Assembly: GCA_035507035.1 (NCBI GenBank)
Contig: DATJOJ010000052.1
Location: forward strand, 17,981 to 81,980
Origin: DATJOJ01 sp035507035
GTDB lineage: Bacteria > Acidobacteriota > Terriglobia > Terriglobales > Acidobacteriaceae
Direction: 5' to 3'
DNA length: 64,000 nucleotides
In this document: piece after piece, positions 41,802-51,203 of the stretch
Numbering within the stretch: the stretch's first letter is position 1
How the letters are laid out: each line of letters starts with the position of its first letter
Translations under genes and position numbers: made by a program
Notes under the pieces: generated by a model
Databases searched by the model: none
Told to the model about the DNA's origin: nothing
What the model saw: the letters and a program-made list of their open reading frames with translations, nothing else

Positions 41802-44800
41802 ATGACGAAATCCATCTCAAGCGCGCGCAGCCGCAAACCAGCGGCGAGGTCATGGCTAAGACTTGTGCTTTGGCTATTTGCTTCTGCGGTCGCTCAGGCC
41901 AGCGTAAGCGGGAACATTTCCGGGACAGTTCGAGATGCCAGTGGCGCTGTGGTCGCGGGAGCAGTGGTTATGATTACCGACACCGACACGGGCGTGCAGC
42001 ACAAGTTTGTCACCGCTGCTAATGGCGCTTACAGCTTTCCGATCCTGCCAGTGGGGCATTACTGCGTCGAGGTGAGCGCCACTGGATTTCAGATATACCG
42101 TCACCGGGGCATCACACTCGACGTAAATAGCGAACTGGTCGAGGATGTGGTGCTGCAAGTCGGCACTAAGGCTGAGAATATAACGGTCAGTGACGACGCG
42201 GTCCATGTAGAGACATCCAGTTCGCAAATGGGGGAAGTCATCTCCGGGCAAACCATGACTGCGGTGCCGCTGAATGGCCGGAGTTATACCGACCTGCTGG
42301 CCCTGCAACCCGGCATTGCTCCTGCCACGTCGATTACCTCGGCCACGGTGCAGGACGTCGGGGCGAGTGCGTTCTCTCCTTCGGGTGATTTGAACCCAGG
42401 GACAATTTCGATCAACGGCCAGCGCGAGTTCGCGAACGGCTTCACAGTCAACGGGAGCGATGTGGAGGAAGACGTCAATATGGGGACGGCGATCATTCCC
42501 AACCTCGACTCCATCGCAGAATTCCGCATCCTGACCAACAATTTCGACGCCGAATATGGCGAGTACAGCGGCGGACAGATCAATGTGGTGACGAAGGCGG
42601 GGACGAATAGTTTTCACGGCGACGTCTTTGAGTTCCTGCGCAACACCGACTTGGATGCGAGGAACTACTTCTCACCGGGGCGTGCGACGTTCCGGCAGAA
42701 CCAGTTTGGAGCGACGTTTGGTGGGCCGATTGCGCGAAATAAAGTCTTTTTCTTTGCCGATTATCAGGGAACCCGCCAGGCTCAGGGCGTAGATACCGGC
42801 CTGATTCCGGTTCCTTCGTTTCAGGACCGCTCCGGCAATTTGTCCGACTCCACGTCATTGTTTGTTACTACCAATTCTGCAGGGCAATCCGTTCCTACGA
42901 CTGTAAGTGGTCCTTATTGGGCAAGCCAGCTTTCACAGAAGCTCGGCTATCCGGTGGTGGCCGGCGAACCGTATTTTGTTCCGGGCTGCATCACTTCGAG
43001 CCAGTGTGTGCTTCCGAATGGAAACATTCCTAAGAGTGCGTGGTCAGCACCCGCGCAGCATTTGCTGCAGTACATCCCAATGCCGAACGTGGGCGCCAAT
43101 CAATTTTCGACCTCAGCATTCAATGAGATTTTGCGCGACGACAAAGGCGCATTCCGGGTGGATGCGAACACCGGTTGGGGCGCGATTTCAGGCTACTATT
43201 TTGTCGACGACTTCAGTCAGAACAATCCCTATCCCACAGCGCAAGGCGGAGCGAACGTGCCCGGCTTCAATGCCCTGAACCTCGGCCGCGCACAATTGAT
43301 CAGCCTGGCCGATACCAAAACATTGGGAAGTACTGCGGTGAACGAATTCCATTTCAGTTTCATGCGCGACAAGAATCAGCTGGGCCAGCCGGTTGGCGGC
43401 GTTGGCGTGAGCCTGGCTTCGCAGGGTTTTGCGGTCGGCCCGGGCACCACCGGCATCGTTCCTCTTTCACCTTCAACGGAGGGCGTGGAAAGCGTCGGTT
43501 TCAACAGCTTTACGATTGGAACCAATACCAATCAACTGAAGCAAACTAACAACACTTACCAGTGGATCGACGACTTTTCCAAAGTCCTGGGAATGCACAC
43601 ACTGAAATTCGGCGGCGAATTTCATTACGACCAAGTCAATACATTCGCGCTTGCGCAATTCAATGGAAGCTTCCTGTTTTTCGGGAGCGAAACCGGCGAC
43701 GATTTTGCCGACTTTCTCCTGGGCGTACCCAGCCAATACAACCAGAGCCAGTTGCAAGGGTTTTACGGGCGCAACAAATACGCCGGACTTTATGTGCAGG
43801 ACAGTTGGCGAGTGCGGCCGAACCTCACGTTAAATTACGGACTGCGTTGGGACCGCATCGAGCCGTGGTATGAAAAGTACCATCAGTTGGCGGCATTTGA
43901 GCCGGGAAAACAATCGGTTGTTTTTCCGGGCGCGCCGGCGGGGATTTTGTTTCCGGGCGATCAGGGAGTTCCGGGCACGCTGGCGCCACCAGGAAACCTG
44001 AACTTCGCGCCTCGTGTAGGTTTGGCTTACTCTCCGAGAACCAAGAACGATTTTATTTCCAAGATTCTTGGACCCGACAAGACCGCGGTGCGAGCGGGTT
44101 TTGGCATGTTCTACACGGCGATTGAAGCGCTCACGGTCGGGGTTTCAAGCGCGAATGCTCCTTACGGAACGACTTACACCAGCCCGGCGCCGCCGCTTTT
44201 CGCCACGCCATTCACTTCTGCGAGCACGGGCACGGGGAGCCAGTATTTTCCGGTGCAACTTGCGCCCCTCAACACGTCCGTGAACCATCCCGATCCGAAT
44301 GTCGACTGGTCACAGTTCTTGCCGATCAGCGGTGTGCCGGCGTATGCCACGTCGAATCGCACTCCCTACACAGAAGAATACATGCTGTCGCTGGAGCGGG
44401 AGTTTGCCACCAATACCGTTCTGAGCGCGAGCTATGTGGGATCCCAAGGGCATCGGCTGTTGGTATTGGTGGAAGCGAATCCGGGAGATCCGGCGCTATG
44501 CCTGAGTCTTAGCCAGCCGAATGAAGTTGCGCCCGGAACGCCAACATGCGGACCTTTTGGTGAAAGCAATGTTTTCACAAGTGCTTCCGGGCAAGTGATC
44601 AATGGCACGCGCGGGCCGCTAGGGGCGAACTTTGGCAGCGACACCAATCTCTCTACCATCGGGAATTCCAGTTACAATTCGTTGCAGATCAGCGTTCGCC
44701 ACACCAGTGGCAGGCTGGAATTTCTAGCGGGATACACGTTCAGCAAATCGCTCGATCAATCCTCAAATCTCGGCGAAGAGGTGAATCCGCTGAATCCTGG

Positions 44801-45380
44801 GCTCAGCAAGGCTTTGTCGGCGTTCGATGTGGCGCACAACTTCGTGGTCAGCTACAGTTATCAGATACCCTTCGAGCGAATTTTTCCCTCTAACCGCTTT
44901 ACGCGAGGATGGGCAATTTCTGGGATTACGCATATCAGCACCGGCTTTCCAGTCACGCTCTCGAACTTCGGCGACAATTCGCTCCTGGGAGCCGCGCCAA
45001 ACGGCGTGAACAATTTCGGCGTGGATGAGCCCCAATACACCCCGGGGGCGCTCGAACTCAATCACAACCCGCGCAATGGCGACCCTTATTTCAATACGTC
45101 GCTATTTACCCTGCAGCCTCTGGGAACACCGGGCGATGCGAAGCGGCGCTTCTTCTTTGGGCCGGGAATCGACAACTACGATATGGCATTGTTAAAGACC
45201 TTGCCATTGACCGAAACCAAGAACTTTGCATTTCGTGTAGAGGCATTCAACGTCTTTAATCACGCGCAATTCTACGGACCAGCCTCGGTCAACGGAAATA
45301 TCAATAGTCCCACCTTCGGTCAGGTGGTGAGCGCGGCTGCGCCGCGACTGATGCAGGCTTCCCTCAAGTTCAATTTCTAG
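41802..45380 (+). CDS. Oar-like TonB-dependent receptor with carboxypeptidase-regulatory domain
   Basis: 1192 residues from ATG 41802; TTG 41787 is rejected because it lies in the operator. Signal peptide (LRLVLWLFASAVAQA), then a Greek-key domain (ISGTVRDASGAVVAGAVVMI, YSFPILPVGHYCVEVSATGF), a plug (VPLNGRSYTDLLALQPGI, NGSDVEEDVNMG, EYGEYSGGQINVVTKAGTN) and a C-terminal 22-strand-type barrel ending in RLMQASLKFNF with terminal Phe. Large families of such Oar/TonB proteins mark Acidobacteriota. It would take up or secrete a substrate across the outer membrane with TonB energy. The Fur-type box upstream suggests metal control, perhaps of a metal chelate or metal-dependent nutrient. Confidence 0.93.
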   Translation: MTKSISSARSRKPAARSWLRLVLWLFASAVAQASVSGNISGTVRDASGAVVAGAVVMITDTDTGVQHKFVTAANGAYSFPILPVGHYCVEVSATGFQIYRHRGITLDVNSELVEDVVLQVGTKAENITVSDDAVHVETSSSQMGEVISGQTMTAVPLNGRSYTDLLALQPGIAPATSITSATVQDVGASAFSPSGDLNPGTISINGQREFANGFTVNGSDVEEDVNMGTAIIPNLDSIAEFRILTNNFDAEYGEYSGGQINVVTKAGTNSFHGDVFEFLRNTDLDARNYFSPGRATFRQNQFGATFGGPIARNKVFFFADYQGTRQAQGVDTGLIPVPSFQDRSGNLSDSTSLFVTTNSAGQSVPTTVSGPYWASQLSQKLGYPVVAGEPYFVPGCITSSQCVLPNGNIPKSAWSAPAQHLLQYIPMPNVGANQFSTSAFNEILRDDKGAFRVDANTGWGAISGYYFVDDFSQNNPYPTAQGGANVPGFNALNLGRAQLISLADTKTLGSTAVNEFHFSFMRDKNQLGQPVGGVGVSLASQGFAVGPGTTGIVPLSPSTEGVESVGFNSFTIGTNTNQLKQTNNTYQWIDDFSKVLGMHTLKFGGEFHYDQVNTFALAQFNGSFLFFGSETGDDFADFLLGVPSQYNQSQLQGFYGRNKYAGLYVQDSWRVRPNLTLNYGLRWDRIEPWYEKYHQLAAFEPGKQSVVFPGAPAGILFPGDQGVPGTLAPPGNLNFAPRVGLAYSPRTKNDFISKILGPDKTAVRAGFGMFYTAIEALTVGVSSANAPYGTTYTSPAPPLFATPFTSASTGTGSQYFPVQLAPLNTSVNHPDPNVDWSQFLPISGVPAYATSNRTPYTEEYMLSLEREFATNTVLSASYVGSQGHRLLVLVEANPGDPALCLSLSQPNEVAPGTPTCGPFGESNVFTSASGQVINGTRGPLGANFGSDTNLSTIGNSSYNSLQISVRHTSGRLEFLAGYTFSKSLDQSSNLGEEVNPLNPGLSKALSAFDVAHNFVVSYSYQIPFERIFPSNRFTRGWAISGITHISTGFPVTLSNFGDNSLLGAAPNGVNNFGVDEPQYTPGALELNHNPRNGDPYFNTSLFTLQPLGTPGDAKRRFFFGPGIDNYDMALLKTLPLTETKNFAFRVEAFNVFNHAQFYGPASVNGNINSPTFGQVVSAAAPRLMQASLKFNF

Positions 45381-45385
45381 CGAGC

Positions 45386-45413
45386 AAAAAAAACCGTCCG
45401 GCGAACCGGACGG
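45386..45413 (-). terminator. Rho-independent terminator of the pyrophosphatase gene
   Basis: On the minus strand CCGTCCGG TTCG CCGGACGG (perfect 8-bp stem) is followed by eight T. It begins 25 nt past the stop of hppA and may also serve the convergent receptor gene less well, as no T-run follows on plus. Confidence 0.9.
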
Positions 45414-45437
45414 TCCTCACTGAGGCGGGATGAAGAG

Positions 45438-47933
45438 TTAGTCACCGGCAGCAGCCATCGCCTTCTCCGAACCAATTCGCATACCGTAGAACGACCGGTA
45501 GACGAAAATATAGGAGACGACGAAGAACACAACCGCCAGCAAATGTGCGAGGCCCGGGCCGGTTTCGGTCAGCTTGACCGCCAATTCTACCGCCAATAGG
45601 CCGAACAGCGTCGTGAACTTGATAATTGGGTTGAGCGCGACCGAAGAGGTGTCTTTGAAAGGATCGCCAACGGTATCGCCCACAACCGTAGCCGCGTGCA
45701 GTTCGGTGCCTTTTTGGTTGAGCTCGACTTCGACGATTTTCTTGGCGTTGTCCCACGCACCGCCGGCATCCGCCATGAAAATTGCCTGATACAAGCCAAA
45801 TGTCGCAATCGACAGCAGGTAGCCGATGAAGAAAAACGGCTCGATAAACGCGAAGGCCAGCGTGGCAAAGAATACTGCGATGAAGATGTTGAGCATGCCT
45901 TTCTGTGCGTACTTCGTGCAGATCTCAACCACTTTCTTGCTGTCGGCAACCGAAGCTTTTTCGACGCCCTCCAGTCGGATGTTGGCTTTGATGAACTCAA
46001 CGGCCCGATAGGCACCGGTGCTCACGGCTTGAGTTGATGCGCCAGTGAACCAATAAATGATGGCACCGCCGGTGATTAAACCCAGGACAAACGGCGCATG
46101 CAAAAGAGACAACTTGTCGACGTTGGTTGTGAGCCCGTTGGTCAGCGCCATGATGATGGAGAAAATCATGGTGGTTGCGCCGACAACGGCCGTGCCGATT
46201 AGCACAGGCTTGGCCGTCGCTTTGAAGGTGTTGCCAGCGCCATCGTTCGCTTCCAGGAGATATTTTGCCTGCTCGAAGTTCACGTCGATTTTGTAATCGC
46301 GCTGGAGTTCTGGCTTGATGTTGGGTATTTGCTCAATCAGCGAGAGTTCGTAGACCGATTGCGCATTGTCGGTGACCGGGCCGTAAGAGTCGACGGCGAT
46401 GGTTACCGGACCCATGCCCAGGAAACCGAATGCGACCAGGCCGAATGCGAATACGGGCGCGGCAATCATGAGATTACCGAGTCCCAGGGTGCTGACCTGA
46501 TAGCCGATGGCCATCAGAAATACCATGGTGAGCCCGAGATAGTAGGCTGAGAAATTGCCCGCCACGAATCCCGAAAGAATGTCGAGCGATGCTCCGCCTT
46601 CTCGTGCCGAAATCACGACTTCCTTCACGTGGCGGGATTCGGTCGAAGTAAAAACCTTCACCAGTTCGGGGATCAGAGCGCCGGCTAAAGTTCCGCAAGA
46701 AATAATCGTTGCCAGCTTCCACCACTGGGTGGCGTCGCCACCAAGCTCCGGAATGATGAGATAAGAAATGATGTAGGTGAGGATGATGGAGACCACCGAA
46801 GTGATCCACACCAGCGAGGTTAAGGGCGCTTCAAAGTTCATCTCTGCAGCATTGCCGTACTTCGCCTTGGCAATGGCGCCATTGATGAAATAAGCCGCGG
46901 CACTGGCCACCAGCATGGCGATACGCATGACGAAAATCCACACCAACAGTTGCACTTGCACGTGGGAATCTTTTACACCCAGGAGAATGAAGGTGATCAG
47001 AGCGACGCCGGTGACGCCGTAGGTCTCGAAGCCGTCGGCGCTGGGGCCGACCGAGTCGCCAGCGTTGTCGCCGGTGCAGTCGGCGATTACGCCGGGGTTA
47101 CGGGCATCGTCCTCTTTGATCTTGAAGACGATTTTCATGAGGTCGGAGCCGATGTCGGCAATCTTGGTGAAGATTCCGCCGGCAATACGCAAAGCCGCCG
47201 CGCCAAGCGACTCGCCGATGGCGAATCCGATGAAGCAGGGCCCAGCGTAATCACCAGGAATGAACAACAGAATAATCAACATCATCAGCAATTCAACGCT
47301 GATGAGCATCATGCCAATGCTCATGCCGGATTCCAGAGGAATCTGGTAAATCGGATAAGGCTTGCCGCGAAGGCCGGCAAATGCGGTCCGCGAGTTGGCG
47401 AAGGTGTTAACGCGGATACCGAACCAGGCGACGCCGTAGCTGCCGGCCATGCCGATGATGCTGAATAGCAAGATAATCGGCAGCGTGACGGCGATCGGCT
47501 TGTCGGGCACGGGGGCGAAGATGCCGAAATAGAGCACGATCGCGACGGCTACGAACACCCATAACAGGAGCAGGAATTTTCCTTGGGTAACCAGGTACGT
47601 CTTGCAAGTCTCATAGATGAGTTCGGAAATTTCGCGCATCGAGCGATGCACGGGCAGGTTTTTGAGGCGAGTGTAAATCGCCAAGCCGAAACCCAGACCA
47701 AAGATGCAGAACAGAATGCCAATCAGCAGAAGGTTGTGGCCATTCATGCCCAGGAAAGATACTGAGGTCAAATCGGGTAGTTTCAGACTGGCTTCGCCGC
47801 CAGCCTCGCTGGATGGCTGCGCCAAAGCGGCAGAGGCGAGCGTCACGACCGCGATGATGCTCGCAACACTCTTATGGAACACCTGCGTGAAACGACAGCG
47901 CCGGGACGCACTTTGAGCGAACCAATTGCGCAT
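45438..47933 (-). CDS. hppA: Membrane-bound proton-pumping pyrophosphatase
   Basis: 831 residues from ATG 47933, 5 nt after GGAGG; GTG 47945 overlaps that ribosome site and is rejected. About 16 membrane helices plus an N-terminal signal-like segment (SVASIIAVVTLASAALAQ). Active-site motifs: ADIGSDLMKIVFKIKEDDAR, IADCTGDNAGDSVGPSAD and, near the C-terminus, DTVGDPFKDTSSVALNP. It hydrolyses cytoplasmic pyrophosphate and pumps ions outward. The GNTFKAT segment has Lys where potassium-dependent enzymes have Ala, which points to the potassium-independent, proton-pumping type. The first motif is G-S-D-L-M-K rather than the common G-A-D-L-V-G-K, so it is a divergent member. Confidence 0.96.
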   Translation of the reverse strand: MRNWFAQSASRRCRFTQVFHKSVASIIAVVTLASAALAQPSSEAGGEASLKLPDLTSVSFLGMNGHNLLLIGILFCIFGLGFGLAIYTRLKNLPVHRSMREISELIYETCKTYLVTQGKFLLLLWVFVAVAIVLYFGIFAPVPDKPIAVTLPIILLFSIIGMAGSYGVAWFGIRVNTFANSRTAFAGLRGKPYPIYQIPLESGMSIGMMLISVELLMMLIILLFIPGDYAGPCFIGFAIGESLGAAALRIAGGIFTKIADIGSDLMKIVFKIKEDDARNPGVIADCTGDNAGDSVGPSADGFETYGVTGVALITFILLGVKDSHVQVQLLVWIFVMRIAMLVASAAAYFINGAIAKAKYGNAAEMNFEAPLTSLVWITSVVSIILTYIISYLIIPELGGDATQWWKLATIISCGTLAGALIPELVKVFTSTESRHVKEVVISAREGGASLDILSGFVAGNFSAYYLGLTMVFLMAIGYQVSTLGLGNLMIAAPVFAFGLVAFGFLGMGPVTIAVDSYGPVTDNAQSVYELSLIEQIPNIKPELQRDYKIDVNFEQAKYLLEANDGAGNTFKATAKPVLIGTAVVGATTMIFSIIMALTNGLTTNVDKLSLLHAPFVLGLITGGAIIYWFTGASTQAVSTGAYRAVEFIKANIRLEGVEKASVADSKKVVEICTKYAQKGMLNIFIAVFFATLAFAFIEPFFFIGYLLSIATFGLYQAIFMADAGGAWDNAKKIVEVELNQKGTELHAATVVGDTVGDPFKDTSSVALNPIIKFTTLFGLLAVELAVKLTETGPGLAHLLAVVFFVVSYIFVYRSFYGMRIGSEKAMAAAGD

Positions 47934-48443
47934 GGAATCCTCCACGAAAATATTTTCTTTAAGGATGATTTACGGGTTCAGGTACCCTCGCCGGTAAACG
48001 CCTACTGCACCAAAAGAGTGCCAAGAGCGTCGCCCGGAGTTCCCAACACGCTTCCACCGCAAGACTTGACAGGGATGCTGAGCTTGGCCGCGTCGGATAT
48101 TCAATTGTGCCGCTCCCGGAACCCGCAGCACAAACGCTTGCGCCAAATCGTCCGCGTACAGGAAATCTGCTCCCCGGGAACGCGGTGGCAGCAAGACCAA
48201 TTCTTATAACATTTTAGCTGCGGATGGTCAATGCGGACCGAAGTGGCAAGCTCGCGACCTAACCTTTCGGGCCGTAGACCGACGATGACATTCTGCCGAA
48301 AGCCTGGGTCAAGCACCTTTTACAAGCCTTTGACAATCGCCTGACATTTCTCCTTTCCTGCGTGGCTAGGCTTTGTGCGCGGGTTTTCTTTGACCGCGCT
48401 TGGAACCAAATCTCAACGGGAAAGATTTTGAAGGTAGCCACTT
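47934..48443. other. Long divergent spacer without recognised gene
   Basis: 510 nt between the divergent hppA and 48444 genes. TTGACA occurs at about 48065 and 48330, but no convincing -10 at the right distance. Short frames here lack ribosome sites and recognisable products. No RNA gene is recognised. Confidence 0.5.
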
Positions 48444-49643
48444 ATGAATGTCGGCACTATGTCGTCGCCAAAGATCATCGGTTTTCAGCCTAATCGCCGA
48501 TCCGCCGCAGCGCAGTTCGTTGCAAACGTATTTTTTGTCTTCCTCCTTATTTCTGCCGCCATGGCGCAGGATTCGAGCCAAAAGCTAGGCATCGGACCCG
48601 GCAACGTCGTGGTGCATACCGCGCTCGGCGGCTTCATTCTTGGTTATGACATTGACCACAACGGTACCGAGGGTTTACTCGCCGAGTCGGTGGCGTTGCC
48701 GAATGGAGAAGATGACGCCGCCATCGAAACCTTCGATCAGCGGACCGGAAAGATCGTCAAAATCGTCAAGCAACAGAAAAATACCCCCAGCGACTTTGTT
48801 GCACTAGGAATTTTTGGCAACGGCACCGGCCTGGCGGAGTATCAGTATGTCAAAAAGCTTTTTGTTGAGAAAACTTACTATGGGCTGCTGAATCCCCTCA
48901 GCGGCAACAAGATCACGGGTATGTGGACGCCTCCCATAAAGGGGAACACCGAAATTATTGCCGGGCTGGCTGAGAGCCAGGGAAGTGCTAACACCGCGGT
49001 TTTGGGTTTTCACAATACTATCAACGACTTCAGTACCTATGTGTTCAGTTCGAACGTGGCGGCAAACACCTTTGGTCCGGTCATCAAAATTACCGATACG
49101 GTTTTTGACTTCGACAATTCGCCAGTCATGGCGTATGACAGCGCTACTAACCAAGCGGTACTGGGAGGCAGCAACGGATGCTTTGGCTGCACCACGGAAA
49201 TCGGTCTGGTAGATCTGGCCACCGGTGAGCAGACAGAATTCCCTGGGCTGGGATTTGGCTTCGTGAATGGAATCGCGGTGGACCCTGCGACTGGGATAGC
49301 CTGCACCACTACCGAGGATGACTTCAGCGTAGAGTTCTACAATTTGAAGACGCAAAAGGGAATCATTGTGCAAATCCCAGGGGCGACGAGCCAGGCGCAG
49401 AGCGGGCTCGATGTCGAGCTCGATCCGATTCACAAACTGTTTCTGGTCGGTCAGGAGTTCACCAGCACCGGCGGCAGCGGCAGCAGCATTCAAGTGTTCG
49501 ACGAGCAGGGGAATTACGTAGAGTCGATCAATGGGCTGAGCCTGCCTGCGAGCTCTGCTTTGATTGCATTGCATCCCAGCGAGCGCGCCGGGTATGTGAT
49601 CGTCACGCCGGAATTGACGTCATTGCAGTCGTTCACTTATTGA
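48444..49643 (+). CDS. Secreted beta-propeller-like protein
   Basis: 399 residues; GAAGGTAG is 6 nt before ATG. A signal peptide lies after a polar N-terminus (FVANVFFVFLLISAAMAQ). The mature chain has repeated four-strand units with patterns such as NTAVLGFHNTINDFSTYVFS, IGLVDLATGEQTEFPGLGFG, VNGIAVDPATGIACTTTEDD and LDVELDPIHKLFLVGQ, resembling NHL/YncE-type propellers. No catalytic motif. Likely a periplasmic or surface binding protein. Confidence 0.8.
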   Translation: MNVGTMSSPKIIGFQPNRRSAAAQFVANVFFVFLLISAAMAQDSSQKLGIGPGNVVVHTALGGFILGYDIDHNGTEGLLAESVALPNGEDDAAIETFDQRTGKIVKIVKQQKNTPSDFVALGIFGNGTGLAEYQYVKKLFVEKTYYGLLNPLSGNKITGMWTPPIKGNTEIIAGLAESQGSANTAVLGFHNTINDFSTYVFSSNVAANTFGPVIKITDTVFDFDNSPVMAYDSATNQAVLGGSNGCFGCTTEIGLVDLATGEQTEFPGLGFGFVNGIAVDPATGIACTTTEDDFSVEFYNLKTQKGIIVQIPGATSQAQSGLDVELDPIHKLFLVGQEFTSTGGSGSSIQVFDEQGNYVESINGLSLPASSALIALHPSERAGYVIVTPELTSLQSFTY

Positions 49644-49655
49644 GGGGACGCTTCG

Positions 49656-49701
49656 CTGAAAACAAGAAAGCGCAAGATGGTCAGGGAGATCATCTTGCGC
49701 T
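49656..49701 (-). terminator. Terminator of the 49737 repeat-protein gene
   Basis: Minus strand: AGCGCAAGATG pairs with CATCTTGCGCT (11-bp perfect stem, 49691-49701 and 49669-49679, 11-nt loop), then TTTCTTGTTTTC. It lies 36 nt past the minus-strand stop. Confidence 0.8.
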
Positions 49702-49736
49702 CGAAGCGATTGTCTCTCGGGCAGTCCGGCCGCGAA

Positions 49737-51050
49737 CTATGGGGTGATGGTGTAAATAGCGCCGTCGCCGTAGAGTCCACCGGCGTAGGCCGTGCCGTAG
49801 AGAGCATTTTTTCCTACGATCACGCCCGACTCCGGGTTAACCCCATCGCCATTGGCGCTGAAGCTGTGCAGAACGGTTTCCTCCCATCCTTTGCCGCTGC
49901 TGGTCAACATAAAAACTGTGCCGCAGGGTGCTCCGAAGAGACATCCCGATCCACTCCCGCCGCCATAGGTGGTTCCAAAAAACATGTTGCCGTGGGACAC
50001 CAGTCCGGATTCAGGAGCTTGACCGTCAGGCCCGCTGAAGCTGTAAAGCAAATTGAAACTCCACGAACCACTCCCCGTGCCTTTCCCCGCGTACTCGAGT
50101 TCGAAAACCGTTCCCGAGTAGCCTCCCCCACCGCCGGAAGCCGTGCCGTACAGATTGCCTTTACTGTCGAACAATAGGCCACCAAAGGGAGACGAGCCGT
50201 CTGTGTCGTAGGTGAAGGAGTGCAGCGTATTCAGCGTCCAGCCCGATTTGCCATGAAAAAGCTGAAAGACGTTACCGCAACCGTAAGGAGCGCAGTTGCC
50301 CTGCAGATATCCGCCTTGCGTGGTGGTGCCGTAGAGGTTTCCATACGGATCGAAAACCACATTGGCATAAGGGAACGCTCCATCCGCCCCATTGGTAAAG
50401 CGATAGAGAACGCTTTCCGTCCAGCCGCTCTGTCCCGGGGTCAACTGGTAAATCACGCCGCAGCCCGAAGGAGCACCGAGACAAGAGTTTCCTCCGCCGG
50501 CATAGGTCATTCCGTAAATCACGCCATTGCGAATTGCCGGAGTCGATTGCGGATAAGAGCCATCGCTTCCGCCGCTGAAGCTGTAGAGCACGCTTTCCGT
50601 CCAGCTGCCATCGCCATTTGGAGAAACCTCAAACACGGTGCCCAATCCATGCTCACCGCCGACCGCCGTGGTTCCATACAGGTTGCCTTTGCTGTCGATC
50701 GTCAGGGCGGCCAGGGGTTCGCCGCCATCCTGTCTTCCCGTGAAGGTGTAAAGCACTGTTTCCGTCCAGGAATTATTTGCGCCCGGAGCCAGCTCAAAAA
50801 CTACGCCGCAAGTTTCGCCAAACGGACTGCAATTGCCGTAGCCGCCACCTGCGCCGGTCGCGCCATAGAGGTTTCCGCTTGCATCTGCCACCAGACCACC
50901 GACTGGGAGCATTCCATCGCTTGCGCCGCCCGCAAAACTGTACAGCACAGTTTCCTCAATCGCCGCCTGCGCGACGCTGCTGCATATCATAGTAATGAAG
51001 AGTGCTATCAAACAGCAGCCGAGCACAGAGACTACGGCCCTGGTTCGCAT
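49737..51050 (-). CDS. Secreted GTT-repeat protein (TIGR03803 type)
   Basis: 437 residues from ATG 51050, 9 nt after GGGAGG; TTG 51056 is only 3 nt from that site. A signal peptide (VVSVLGCCLIALFITMICSS) is followed by about eight repeats of roughly 50 residues with GNLYGTT..GG..GTVF(E/Q)L and WTE(S/T)VLY(S/R)F. This is the extracellular repeat family TIGR03803, expected to form a propeller-like shell. Cysteine pairs in the loops (CSPFGETC, CLGAPSGC, CAPYGC) may form disulfides. Ligand unknown. A paralogue lies at 53665-55134. Confidence 0.9.
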   Translation of the reverse strand: MRTRAVVSVLGCCLIALFITMICSSVAQAAIEETVLYSFAGGASDGMLPVGGLVADASGNLYGATGAGGGYGNCSPFGETCGVVFELAPGANNSWTETVLYTFTGRQDGGEPLAALTIDSKGNLYGTTAVGGEHGLGTVFEVSPNGDGSWTESVLYSFSGGSDGSYPQSTPAIRNGVIYGMTYAGGGNSCLGAPSGCGVIYQLTPGQSGWTESVLYRFTNGADGAFPYANVVFDPYGNLYGTTTQGGYLQGNCAPYGCGNVFQLFHGKSGWTLNTLHSFTYDTDGSSPFGGLLFDSKGNLYGTASGGGGGYSGTVFELEYAGKGTGSGSWSFNLLYSFSGPDGQAPESGLVSHGNMFFGTTYGGGSGSGCLFGAPCGTVFMLTSSGKGWEETVLHSFSANGDGVNPESGVIVGKNALYGTAYAGGLYGDGAIYTITP

Positions 51051-51141
51051 GATCAACTACCTCCCTGGGATTAGTGCGTCAGAGTGGGGGATGGACGGGC
51101 AGACTCCGCGCGGGGCGCAGTATACAGCCAATGCTGACTCA

Positions 51142-51179
51142 CAAACAACAACAAAGCCCCTTGCTTTCGCAAGGGGCTT
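51142..51179 (-). terminator. Terminator of the OmpA-like gene
   Basis: Minus strand: AAGCCCCTTGC GAAA GCAAGGGGCTT (11-bp stem, 4-nt loop), then TGTTGTTGTTTG. It begins 24 nt past the stop at 51204. Confidence 0.85.
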
Positions 51180-51203
51180 CGTCCAGCTCACCGAGGAGGC
51201 AGC

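Noticed and set aside
47934..47945. GTG 47945 as start of hppA
   Set aside because: It overlaps the GGAGG that serves ATG 47933.
50220..51074. 284-codon plus-strand frame
   Set aside because: Antisense to the GTT-repeat protein; repeats of that gene create the open frame.
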